Source: Ktedonobacterales bacterium
Lineage (GTDB): Bacteria; Chloroflexota; Ktedonobacteria; Ktedonobacterales; DATBGS01
Assembly (NCBI GenBank): GCA_036557285.1
Contig: DATBHW010000076.1
Coordinates: forward strand, 1-64,000
Direction of reading: 5' to 3'
DNA length: 64,000 bases
Position 1 is the first letter of the stretch. Each line of letters begins with the position of its first letter. The position numbers and the translations under genes were made by a program. The notes below the pieces were generated by a model. That model saw only the letters and a list, made by a program, of their open reading frames with translations, had not been told where the DNA came from and did no database searches. Of the stretch, positions 43,682 to 52,925 are shown in pieces.

Positions 43682-45559
43682 TTGCCTTACCCTACTGCCC
43701 GACCAGGGTTTTATGAAACAACCTTTACCCCTGGCATGATCGCCAGCCTGCGGGCGCTGAGCGAGCCGCGCTGGTCAGACGACGGCGCGGGCGCGTTTGT
43801 GCTGGAAACGCACGATGGCCGCGCCAACCTGCTCAGGCTCCCGCTCGACGGCGGGCCGATCTTGCGCCTGACCTCCGATCCCGCGCCCGCGCCCGCCGGA
43901 GCCTACGCTGGCGGTTTCTATACGGTGCGCAGCGACGCGCTGGCCTTTGTCGGCGCGGATGGCAAACTCTGGCTGATTTCGCTGCCGCGCGGCGGCCAGG
44001 CCCGGCGCATCATCACAGGCGAGGGCCGCGTATCCGCCCCCACCTTTTCGCCCGACGGCAAACTGATCGCCTATGTCGCCGACGATGGCAAAACCAGCAG
44101 CATCGGCCTGGCCGACGCCGACGGCCAGGACTGGCCGCGCCGCGTCCCTGTTCAGGCAGATTTCGCCATTGACCCCGCCTGGTCGCCGGATGGACGGCAG
44201 TTGGCCTGGCTGGAATGGGACGTACCCAACATGGGCTGGGACGAAAGCCGCGTCGTCATCTATGATCTGGACACGGGCGAGCGCCGCGTGGTGCTGGGCG
44301 AAGCAGAAGTGGCCTGCGCTCAGCCGCGCTGGTCGCCCACCGGCAAAACGCTGGCGTTCCTCTGCGACAAGGGCGGCTACCTGAACCTCTGGCGCGCGGC
44401 AGGCGATGGCTCCGCGCCCGCGCCCTGGCACGAAGAGGCGATAGAACACGGCGGCCCGCAGTGGTCCTCTGGCGCAAGCACCTATGCCTGGTCGCCCGAT
44501 GGTGGGCAGATCGCCCTGGGACGCAATGAAGACGGCGTGTGGAAGATCGGGCTGCTGGACATCAACGAAACGACAGGCGCCATCAGCGCAGCGCGCCATC
44601 TCGGCCCGGAGCGCGGCTCCTATTCCAGCCTGCGCTGGTCGCCGCGCGGCGATGCCCTGCTGGCCCTGCATCACGGGCCAACCCTGCCGCCTACCGTCGT
44701 CAGCATTGACCTCTCTTCAGGCAAAGCGCGGGGCATCTATACCAGCGCAGTTGGCGGATTGACCGGCGAAGGCATGCGCTCGCCTGAATCGCTCGCCTGG
44801 CAAAGCGCCGATGGCCTGACGCTGCACGGCTTCTTCTATCGCCCGGCGCAAGCCAACGACGGCCAGGCCAACATTCCGCTGCTGGTCATGATTCACGGCG
44901 GCCCCACCGGCCAGTCACCGATTGATTGGAATCCCACCGCCCAATATTTTGCACAGCGCGGCTGGGGCGTCTTCGTTCCCAACGTGCGCGGCAGCACCGG
45001 CTATGGTCGGGCCTATACGCAGGCGCTGCGCAATGAATGGGGCGGCAAAGACATGGCCGATATTGTCGCCGGGGTTGCTGCGGTCGTGGCGCTCGGCTGG
45101 GCTGATGCTGGCCGCGTTGTCCCCTGGGGCGGCAGCGCGGGCGGCTACGCGGTGCTGCAACTGCTGGCAACCTATCCTGAGCGATTCAAGGCCGGGGTCA
45201 GCCTCTTTGGCGTCACCGATCTCTTCAACCTGGCCCGCACCACGCATCGGCTGGAAGCCCATTACCTGGACCGCATCGTCGGCCCGCTTCCCGAAGCCGC
45301 CGCGCGCTACCGCGAGTGGTCGCCGTTCTTCCACGTCGAACGCTTCCAGGCGCCCGTCCTGCTGCTGCAAGGCGAAATAGATAACGTCGTCCCCAAAGAC
45401 CAGGCGACAGCCCTGGAAGAAGGGCTGCGGCGGGCGGGCAAAACCGTCGAGATGGAAATCTACCCCGGCGAGGGACACGGCTGGGCGCGCGCCCATACCA
45501 TCAGCGCCTATCTCACACGCATGGAGCGATTCCTACAAGATTATGTCTTGCTGCGCTGA
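43682..45559 (+). CDS. S9-family serine peptidase (acylaminoacyl-peptidase/prolyl oligopeptidase type)
   Basis: The 625-residue peptidase starts at TTG 43682, with AGGAGG six bases upstream. Residues about 20-360 form a beta-propeller with repeated WSPDGR/WSPTGK/WSPRGD blades. The C-terminal alpha/beta hydrolase (about 380-625) has MIHGGPTGQSPIDW, the nucleophile in PWGGSAGGYAVLQ, the Asp in LQGEIDNVVP and the His in GEGHGWAR. No signal peptide is seen, so it is probably cytoplasmic and cleaves short peptides. A TATAAT at 43626-43631 may be its -10 box; no -35 was found. Confidence 0.93.
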   Translation: MPYPTARPGFYETTFTPGMIASLRALSEPRWSDDGAGAFVLETHDGRANLLRLPLDGGPILRLTSDPAPAPAGAYAGGFYTVRSDALAFVGADGKLWLISLPRGGQARRIITGEGRVSAPTFSPDGKLIAYVADDGKTSSIGLADADGQDWPRRVPVQADFAIDPAWSPDGRQLAWLEWDVPNMGWDESRVVIYDLDTGERRVVLGEAEVACAQPRWSPTGKTLAFLCDKGGYLNLWRAAGDGSAPAPWHEEAIEHGGPQWSSGASTYAWSPDGGQIALGRNEDGVWKIGLLDINETTGAISAARHLGPERGSYSSLRWSPRGDALLALHHGPTLPPTVVSIDLSSGKARGIYTSAVGGLTGEGMRSPESLAWQSADGLTLHGFFYRPAQANDGQANIPLLVMIHGGPTGQSPIDWNPTAQYFAQRGWGVFVPNVRGSTGYGRAYTQALRNEWGGKDMADIVAGVAAVVALGWADAGRVVPWGGSAGGYAVLQLLATYPERFKAGVSLFGVTDLFNLARTTHRLEAHYLDRIVGPLPEAAARYREWSPFFHVERFQAPVLLLQGEIDNVVPKDQATALEEGLRRAGKTVEMEIYPGEGHGWARAHTISAYLTRMERFLQDYVLLR

Positions 45560-45577
45560 GCAGCACACGCACTGTAT

Positions 45578-45744
45578 GTACCTGTAGCGCCGCCTTCCAG
45601 GCGGCCAACCGCTCGCCAGGGCGAGCGTTCGCCCTCCAGGCCAGCGGACCAGCAGGCCAACGCTGGCCGCCAAGATGGCGGCGCTACAGGTACTCCGCCC
45701 CGCAGCCCCCTGCCGCCGGGACGGCGGCGCTATAGGTACTCCGC
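45578..45744. repeat. GC-rich palindromic intergenic element with duplicated right arm
   Basis: GTACCTGTAGCGCCGCC (45578-45594) and GGCGGCGCTACAGGTAC (45677-45693) are perfect 17-bp inverted arms. The right arm with its flank GGTACTCCGC is repeated once more at 45723-45744. Confidence 0.75.
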
Positions 45745-45774
45745 TTTTTGGCAGAACCAAAAGCACCAGGATAC

Positions 45775-45804
45775 TTGACAGAGGAGCGCCTGGCAGGCTA
45801 TACT
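45775..45804 (+). promoter_or_regulatory. strong candidate promoter for the structured RNA region
   Basis: TTGACA (45775-45780) and TATACT (45799-45804) are 18 bases apart, immediately right of the palindromic element. Transcription would start near 45811 and read through the stem-rich region. Confidence 0.65.
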
Positions 45805-45892
45805 CTCTCCATACCCGTTCGCTTGTCCTACTTCTGTTTTGGAGGGTAGCTCACACCCAGCGTATTGCACCATCTGAAGAACGGCTGGCAGG

Positions 45893-46077
45893 GCCGGTGT
45901 TAAACCCACCGGCTGTGCCATGACCCCACATTCGGCACAACCAGATATGGGGCTGGGGAGTATTGTACCATCGAGACCCCAGCCAGACCCCCCAGCGACC
46001 ATATCTGTGAACCCTCCGGCCTCTCCAGGCCAGGGTTCCCCGATGTGGTCGTTCCATTTTTCTGCCGCACAACGGCA
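45893..46077 (+). ncRNA. candidate structured RNA or leader with six helices
   Basis: Six stems lie in 185 bases: GCCGGTG/CACCGGC (45893/45907), TGTGCC/GGCACA (45914/45934), CAGATATGG/CCATATCTG (45942/45999), GGCTGGGG/CCCCAGCC (45951/45977), AACCCT-GGCCT/AGGCC-AGGGTT (46010/46037) and TGCCG/CGGCA (46063/46077). The third and fourth are perfect and nested, with the 5' arms contiguous. A strong promoter lies upstream and a strong ribosome site (AAGGGGG) follows before ATG 46095. It could be a riboswitch-type leader or a free RNA. I match it to no known class. Confidence 0.5.
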
Positions 46078-46094
46078 AGAAGGGGGAATCTCTC

Positions 46095-47261
<1,167 letters not shown>

Positions 47262-47298
47262 TCAAGAGATGCTTTTACTGGCGACAGGAGAAACGACA

Positions 47299-47631
47299 AT
47301 GCCACGTATGGTTCACTGTGTCAAACTGGGGCGCGAATTGCCTGGCCTGGACAAGCCGCCATTCTCTGGCGAACTCGGCCAGCGCATCTACGAGCATATC
47401 TCCGCCGAAGCATACGCCATGTGGCCCGCCCAGGCGACACTCATCATCAATCATTATGGCCTGAATATGGCCGATCCCGACGCCCGCAAGATTTTGCGCG
47501 AGCAAATGGAAGAGTTTTTCTTCGGTGAGCAAGCGCGCATGCCCGAAGGCTGGACCCCCGAAGGCAGCAAAGGTGGCGCGCCCGTTGGGGCCGGACACAA
47601 GGGCGGCGGAGCGCCTCAGCGCAAGAAATGA
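47299..47631 (+). CDS. yggX: YggX-like Fe(II)-trafficking / oxidative damage protection protein
   Basis: The 110-residue protein starts at ATG 47299, with CAGGAG 8 bases upstream. RMVHCVKLGRELPGLDKPPF opens the family pattern, with the conserved Cys; WPAQATLIINHYGLNMADP and LREQMEEFFFGE follow. YggX proteins help protect or repair iron-sulfur clusters. The last 25 residues are a Gly/Pro/Lys extension not typical of the family. ATGA overlap with the radical SAM gene shows coupling, which makes sense if that enzyme's 4Fe-4S cluster needs protection. Confidence 0.88.
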   Translation: MPRMVHCVKLGRELPGLDKPPFSGELGQRIYEHISAEAYAMWPAQATLIINHYGLNMADPDARKILREQMEEFFFGEQARMPEGWTPEGSKGGAPVGAGHKGGGAPQRKK

Positions 47632-49061
47632 GAACACCCGGCGCGATCCTCCTGGTTTCCTGCTACGAGCTTGGGCATCAGCCGCTCAACCTCGCGTCGC
47701 CCCTTGCTGTCCTCGCGCAAGCTGGTTACGCGCCCGTCGCCATTGACACCGCCGTCGAACCGCTGACGGACGAGATGATCATCCAGGCCAGACTGGTCTG
47801 CATCTCTGTCCCCATGCACACCGCGCTGCGGCTGGCAATGCGCGTGGCCGAGCGTGTCCACACACTGAACCCAACGGCGCGGCTCTGTTTCTATGGCCTG
47901 TATGCCTCGCTGAACGCCGATTACCTCCACGCGCAAGGCATCCATTTCGTCATCGGCGGCGAATACGAGCAAGCATTGCTCGAACTCGTTCAGGCGCTGG
48001 AACAGGGCAACCCCGATTCACTGCCCGGCGTCAGCACACCTACCGCGCCCGCCGCGCCCATTTTGCGCCGCCTGCCGTTCACCCAACCGGACCGCCGGGC
48101 GCTGCCCCCGCTTCAACGCTACGCCCGTCTCCAGCAGGGGGAGCAGTTGTCGCTGGTAGGCTATGTCGAAGCAAGCCGAGGCTGCCTGCATACCTGCCTG
48201 CACTGCCCGATTACGCCCGTCTACCAGGGCCGTTTTTTCGTCATCCCCAGGGAGATCGTCCTTCAGGATATTCGCGCTCAGGTACAGATGGGAGCGCAGC
48301 ATATCACCTTTGGCGACCCCGATTTCCTGAATGGCCCCGGCCACTCGCTGAAAATCCTGCGGGCCATGCGCACCGAGTTTCCCGCGCTCACCTTCGACGC
48401 CACGATCAAGATCGAACATATCCTTGAACACCGCGCCCTCTTCCGCGAGTTCCGGGCGCTCGGCTGCGCCTTCATCGTTTCGGCGATTGAGGCGGTCAGC
48501 GATCACGTCCTGGCGCATCTGGACAAAGGCCATACCAGGGCTGATGTGATTGAAGCCCTGCGCATTCTGGAGGATGCGGATATTCCCATGCGCCCCTCGC
48601 TGCTGCCTTTCACGCCCTGGACCACGCTCGACGATTACCTGGACTTGCTCACCTTCATCGAGCAGTATCACCTGATTGAACAGATCGATCCCGTCCACTA
48701 CTCCATCCGGCTTCTCTTGCCGCCAGGCGCGGCGCTGCTGGATAAGCCAGCGATGCGCCCCTCTCTAGGCGAACTGGATGCCGCCGCCTTCAGCTATCAA
48801 TGGACACATCCCGACCCACGCTTGGACCGGCTTCAGCAAGAGGTTGCCGCGCTGGTAGAGGCTGGCGAGCGATCCAACACACCAGCAGACGAAACCTTCT
48901 ACGCCATCAAGGCGCTGGCCGAAGAGACAGCGGGCCTCGTTCTAACCGCTGCTGGCAGGGCGCGCCCGCCGTTCGCCCGAAAAGAGACGCCGCACCTCAC
49001 CGAATCGTGGTTCTGCTGAGCGGAACCCAATCAGGGCCAGTTAGGCTCTCTCACCCGCTAG
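47628..49061 (+). CDS. cobalamin-binding-like radical SAM selenoprotein with Cys-Sec-Ala-Glu-Pro tail
   Basis: The 477-residue product includes selenocysteine 464. Residues 1-125 look like a B12-binding Rossmann domain, 175-400 like a radical SAM core with CLHTCLHC (C186, C190, C193 for the 4Fe-4S cluster). The in-frame TGA at 49017-49019 follows TGC (Cys463) and precedes GCG GAA CCC (Ala-Glu-Pro). The frame then runs 10 more codons to TAG 49059-49061. I recall an NCBI family named for a CUAEP/CCAEP tail on radical SAM proteins, and this tail fits it exactly. If TGA stops translation, the protein ends at Cys463. It overlaps the convergent ATP-grasp gene by 11 bases. Confidence 0.82.
49020..49061 (+). 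promoter_or_regulatory. candidate bacterial SECIS element
   Basis: AGGGCC (49033-49038) and GGCTCT (49044-49049) form a 6-bp stem with one G-U pair and loop AGUUA. The loop begins 19 bases after the TGA and has G as its second base. Both fit the published general bSECIS description (loop 16-37 bases after UGA, a G among the first two loop bases). An outer AGCGG/CCGCT pairing (49019-49023 with 49055-49059) could extend it. Confidence 0.65.
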
Positions 49062-50349
49062 TCGCTTCGCTCGCCCGCCGAGAGACGCTCGTCAGGCTGA
49101 TGACCGGCAGCAGCGGCTCAATCGTAAACTTCAGCTTGCTGTGCGCCTTGCGCAGCACCGCTTCTACCTGGGCCGGACTCTCGCCACGCGCAAAGAGAAA
49201 GCCGAGATAGCTATCGCCTTCTGGCAGCGGCACAACGGGGTTATGCAGCCGGGCCGTCATCTCGAAGCCGACAATGCCCGGCGTCGCCTGCGCCTGCTCC
49301 GCTCCCTGTACGCCGCGCAGCATACCCGCGCCAGGGATAGGGATCATCATCACGCCTACCGCCTGCTCCTCGCGGTCCAGCGAGTCAATCTCCAGTCCGA
49401 CAGCCTGGCGCAGAATCAACTCTTCCAGGCACATATCCACCCCAAACTGCAAAATTGTGGAGCAGAGACCGCCAATCGAGCGCCCGGCCATCTCGACGAT
49501 CCAGGCTCCGGCGTCATTCACCCGCAGTTCCGCGTGCACCGGCCCCGTCCGCAAGCCCAGCGCCGCCGCCGCTCTGGTCGTGCAATCGGCAATGGCGGCC
49601 TGTGTCGCTGGCGGCAGCCGGGAAGGCGTCACATAGATCGTCTCCTCAAAGAACGGGCCATCTAGCGGATCGGGCTTATCAAAGAGCGCCAGGACGTTCA
49701 GTTTCTGATCGGTCAGGATGCCCTCCAGCGCCACCTCGAAGCCAGGAATAAAGCGTTCAACCAGCAGCGAAGTCCCCTCCGGCGCGCTGCCATCGGCCAG
49801 CAGCATCTTGCGCGTGCGCGTAAATGCCGCGATCAATTCATCCGGCGAATCGGCGCGAATCACGCCGCGACTCCCCGACAGACGCAGCGGCTTGACGACA
49901 CAGGGATATTCGACCTGCGCCGCTACCTGGGCAGCATCATCTGTGGCGGCAAAACACCGGAACCAGGGTACAGGCACTCCGCCCGCCGCCAGCATCTGGC
50001 GCATCACATATTTATCGCGCGCCGCCAGCGCGGCATCCGGTGAATTATGCGCTAATCCCAGGGCGGCGCTGGCGCGAGCCGCTAAGAGGCTGGCGCTGTC
50101 ATCAACAGAGATGATGGCATGCAGCGGGTGTTTTTCGGCATAGGCCACGATTGCCCCGGCTGCCTGTTCTGGGTTGCCGAAATCCAGGCCCAGCGGCACA
50201 TGCCAGTATTCGGCCAGCGCCTCCGGCAGATCAACGCCCTGGACCACCTCCAGGCCAAGCCGGTTTGCCGCCTCTACAAAGGGGCTGGCTCGATAGGAGG
50301 CTGGCGAGAACAAGAGCAGCACGCGCTTCTGCTCAGAAGAAGTATCCAT
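49051..50349 (-). CDS. ATP-grasp carboxylate-amine/thiol ligase family protein
   Basis: The 432-residue protein has an N-terminal Rossmann-like pre-ATP-grasp domain (RVLLLFSPASYRASPF), then the ATP-grasp core: RDKYVMRQMLAAGGVPVP, CVVKPLRLSGSRGVIRA, LLVERFIPGFEVALEG and VHAELRVNDAGAWIVEMAGR. Such enzymes form an amide or similar bond through an acyl-phosphate. The C-terminal 100 residues (VGFEMTARLHNPVVPLPEGDSYLGFLFARG) are of the PurK/BL00235-type. Its convergent overlap with the selenoprotein gene suggests that they belong together. The substrate is unknown. Confidence 0.88.
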   Translation of the reverse strand: MDTSSEQKRVLLLFSPASYRASPFVEAANRLGLEVVQGVDLPEALAEYWHVPLGLDFGNPEQAAGAIVAYAEKHPLHAIISVDDSASLLAARASAALGLAHNSPDAALAARDKYVMRQMLAAGGVPVPWFRCFAATDDAAQVAAQVEYPCVVKPLRLSGSRGVIRADSPDELIAAFTRTRKMLLADGSAPEGTSLLVERFIPGFEVALEGILTDQKLNVLALFDKPDPLDGPFFEETIYVTPSRLPPATQAAIADCTTRAAAALGLRTGPVHAELRVNDAGAWIVEMAGRSIGGLCSTILQFGVDMCLEELILRQAVGLEIDSLDREEQAVGVMMIPIPGAGMLRGVQGAEQAQATPGIVGFEMTARLHNPVVPLPEGDSYLGFLFARGESPAQVEAVLRKAHSKLKFTIEPLLPVISLTSVSRRASEATSG

Positions 50350-50441
50350 TGCGCTTTTCCTGACGAAGAATCAAGATGATCCTCTTAATTCATTCATTGT
50401 AGCACACGGCGCGGCTTTCAACCGTCAGCCTCCCCTAGCGG

Positions 50442-50617
50442 CGATCCACGACCTATCGGGGGCTACTTGTAGCGCCGCCTTCCAGGCGGCTCAACGTTGG
50501 CCCGCCGGTGCGGTGGCCTGGAGGGCGAACGCTCGCCTTGGCGAAGCGTTGGCCGCCAGGATGGCGGCGCTACAAGTAACACGCCTCGCTTGCCAACACC
50601 TCATGTGTGGTGAAACC
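50442..50617. mobile_element. MITE-like palindromic element with degraded 9-bp duplication
   Basis: The left end CGATCCACGACCTATCGGGG and right end CCTCATGTGTGGTGAAACC match the terminal modules at 54192. Flanks are CCCTAGCGG (50433-50441) and CCTTAGCAG (50618-50626), 7 of 9 equal. Core arms are CTTGTAGCGCCGCC and GGCGGCGCTACAAG. Confidence 0.65.
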
Positions 50618-50619
50618 CC

Positions 50620-51204
50620 TTAGCAGCGATTTGAGTCGCCAATAAGGTGGGGCTGAGCCACCAGCGCGGCCAGAGCCTCACGCCAGGGCGCTATCTCCAG
50701 GTCAATCACCGGTACGCCGCGCCATTCGGCAAAGCCCATCGCAAAGCGCGTTCCATTCGCTTCGCCATGCGGCCAGGCCAGCACAAGGCGCGACTGGAGG
50801 ATGATACCGGCATTGCGCACATAGCGCAGGCTGGTCGCCCGATGGATCGCTGCCCAGGGGCCAACATAGGCAGCCCGCTCTGCCTCCCAGTAGCGGCGGG
50901 CCGCCTCCGCCCATTCAAGATGCTCCTCAACGTATCCGACGCTGATCTCAGGCGGCGGGCTGCCGCTGCCATGCGGAAAATGCTGCCAGGGGAGGCAGAC
51001 GATCAGGCGGGTCGGATTGAGATAATACGCCCCGGCGGCGAAAGCGGCGTCAGCCCAGTTGGCCCAGTCATCCCGCCCTGGCGTGCCGGGTGTCGCCCCG
51101 GTAACAACCGTATAGCCTGCCCGGACCAGTCCCATACCCATCTCGCGGCAGGCGTTCGCGCTCTCTGGCGGAATCTCGCGCGAACCAATACAAGCAATCT
51201 GCAT
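50620..51204 (-). CDS. SLOG/DprA-like Rossmann nucleotide-binding protein
   Basis: The protein is 194 residues from ATG 51202-51204 (a GTG two codons upstream is possible). QIACIGSREIPPESANACREMG and VVTGATPGTPGRDDWANWAD (quoted to limit) are the glycine-rich nucleotide-binding parts of the SLOG superfamily, close to phage and DprA-related versions; a second conserved part is YVRNAGIILQSRLVLAWPHG. Proteins of this type may bind nucleotide derivatives or DNA. No partner gene is evident. The stop lies inside the edge of the neighbouring MITE flank. Confidence 0.7.
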   Translation of the reverse strand: MQIACIGSREIPPESANACREMGMGLVRAGYTVVTGATPGTPGRDDWANWADAAFAAGAYYLNPTRLIVCLPWQHFPHGSGSPPPEISVGYVEEHLEWAEAARRYWEAERAAYVGPWAAIHRATSLRYVRNAGIILQSRLVLAWPHGEANGTRFAMGFAEWRGVPVIDLEIAPWREALAALVAQPHLIGDSNRC

Positions 51205-51330
51205 ACACACTCTTCTCGCTCATTGTCTGCTAAACAGTCGCCTCAACACGACCAACCGCCAGGCAACAATGCAAGAAGCACGCCAATTGAGCGCGGCGTC
51301 AGGCGGATTGAAAACATGCCCTGATGGGCC

Positions 51331-51359
51331 TTGCCTGAATGGACAGGCAAGAGTAGAAT
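51331..51359 (+). promoter_or_regulatory. candidate promoter with an overlapping inverted repeat
   Basis: TTGCCT (51331-51336) and TAGAAT (51354-51359) are 17 bases apart. The -35 box is the left arm of TTGCCTG/CAGGCAA (51331-51337 and 51344-51350), which could be an operator. It is about 100 bases upstream of the 198-residue protein gene. Confidence 0.45.
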
Positions 51360-51458
51360 GGAAACAGAAGTGGTTTATCAGCAACTGAACATCGTGCGAA
51401 GCAATGTTCTGCGTAAGCGCCCTTTGCAGAGATAACGCCAAACGATCAGGAGGCGCTG

Positions 51459-52055
51459 ATGAAACCGGAAACCCAGGCGGCGCTTGAGCGCGCTGCCCAG
51501 GCTGATGCGCTCCTCTATGACACCTCTATCCTGATTGACGTTGATCGCGCGTGGGCTGTCCTGGTCTGCGAAGACCAGACCCTTCGCGGAAAGACCGCCG
51601 CTGCGTTTGCCCGGTGGCTTCGACAACGCGGCTTGCTGCCCCAGGCGGGCCAGTACGCGCCCTGGCCCAATCGCCCGCGCCAACGCCGCGCCCTTTATCA
51701 GCTGGCCGATCTGCTCGCCCTGGTGGAGCAGCTTACCTCGCAGAAAGCGGTGTTTGATGCGTCCATGAAACGCCGGGCGAGCGCCAAAGCGGCGCACCCA
51801 CGCGCCGCTGTTGTTCAAGCGACCAGAACACGCCAGGCGACAGCCCAGGCGCTGGCAGGCTTTGATGCCGAGGCGTTGGCTCTGCTGGAGCGTCTGCGCC
51901 GATTGGATTATCCTCGCGCGGCAGCGGTGCGCGCCATCCAGCAGACGCCACGCACGCAACTGCTGGCGCTGCTTGAGCGCGTAGAGGCCGGGGTACAGTC
52001 GGGCGCTCTGTATCGCCCGGCAGCCTATCTGGCCGCAGCCCTAGAGGAACGCTAA
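51459..52055 (+). CDS. hypothetical helical protein
   Basis: The 198-residue protein starts at ATG with AGGAGG six bases upstream. It is Ala/Arg/Leu-rich and predicted mostly helical, without membrane segments or cysteines apart from one. Recognisable segments are LLYDTSILIDVDRAWAVLVC, FARWLRQRGLLP and LADLLALVEQL. I recognise no family. The methyltransferase gene follows after 33 bases on the same strand and may be cotranscribed. Confidence 0.7.
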   Translation: MKPETQAALERAAQADALLYDTSILIDVDRAWAVLVCEDQTLRGKTAAAFARWLRQRGLLPQAGQYAPWPNRPRQRRALYQLADLLALVEQLTSQKAVFDASMKRRASAKAAHPRAAVVQATRTRQATAQALAGFDAEALALLERLRRLDYPRAAAVRAIQQTPRTQLLALLERVEAGVQSGALYRPAAYLAAALEER

Positions 52056-52088
52056 CTTCAGAAGACCACCCTAGACAGAGAGGTTTTC

Positions 52089-52925
52089 ATGTCAGACCTA
52101 ACCGATCAATCTTATCTGTTGAACGAGCAATACAAAGATGCGTCTAACCTGAATGCGCGTATCCAGTTGCACGCGCGCTTTAGCACCAACAAGCGCGGCT
52201 GGAACCGCTGGCTCTTCGACCAGTTCAAGATTGCTCCGGGCAGTCGTATCCTTGAACTTGGCTGTGGTCCGGGGAAACTGTGGCTCAGCAATCGGGACCG
52301 CATTGCCGACGACTGGCAGATCACTCTCTCAGATTTCTCGCCGGGGATGCTTCAGGAGGCGCAGCAAAACCTCAGCCAGCGCCAGCACTGCTTTACGTTT
52401 CGGGTCATTGACGCGCAGACCATTCCGTTTGATGACGCCAGTCTGGACGTGGTTATTGCCAATCATATGCTCTATCATGTGCCAGACCGCTCACGGGCGC
52501 TGGCAGAGATTCGCCGCGTCCTCAAGGCAGATGGTCGTCTGTATGCCTCAACGATTGGCGATACCCACCAGCACGAGATACGCGATCTGATGGGCCGGGT
52601 TGACAGGCGCTTTTCTCAGAGAAGCACCAGCTTCTCGTTTACCCTGGAGAATGGAGCAGAGCAGCTTGCCCACTGGTTCGCATCGGTCACGCTCTATCGT
52701 TACCAAGATGCCCTGGTGGTCACAGAAGTCGAGCCATTGATCGAGTATATCCTCTCCGGCCAGGCGAAAGCCGTCTTCGTGGGGGAAAAACTTCAGCGGC
52801 TGCGCGAACTGCTGAAGCAGGAACTGATTGCACAGAAAGCGATCTACATCACCAAAGACTCAGGGCTATTTGAGGCGTTTGGCAGCGCCGGAAGGGTTAT
52901 TGGTCCCAGCCCCGACGCTCGATGA
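52089..52925 (+). CDS. class I SAM-dependent methyltransferase
   Basis: The 278-residue protein has a Methyltransf_11 core: motif I ILELGCGPGKLW, then ITLSDFSPGMLQEAQ, FRVIDAQTIPFDDASLDVV and NHMLYHVPDRSRALAEIRRVL. A C-terminal 80-residue domain follows. The substrate is unknown. The last 29 bases overlap the 3' end of the convergent APH-like gene. Confidence 0.88.
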   Translation: MSDLTDQSYLLNEQYKDASNLNARIQLHARFSTNKRGWNRWLFDQFKIAPGSRILELGCGPGKLWLSNRDRIADDWQITLSDFSPGMLQEAQQNLSQRQHCFTFRVIDAQTIPFDDASLDVVIANHMLYHVPDRSRALAEIRRVLKADGRLYASTIGDTHQHEIRDLMGRVDRRFSQRSTSFSFTLENGAEQLAHWFASVTLYRYQDALVVTEVEPLIEYILSGQAKAVFVGEKLQRLRELLKQELIAQKAIYITKDSGLFEAFGSAGRVIGPSPDAR

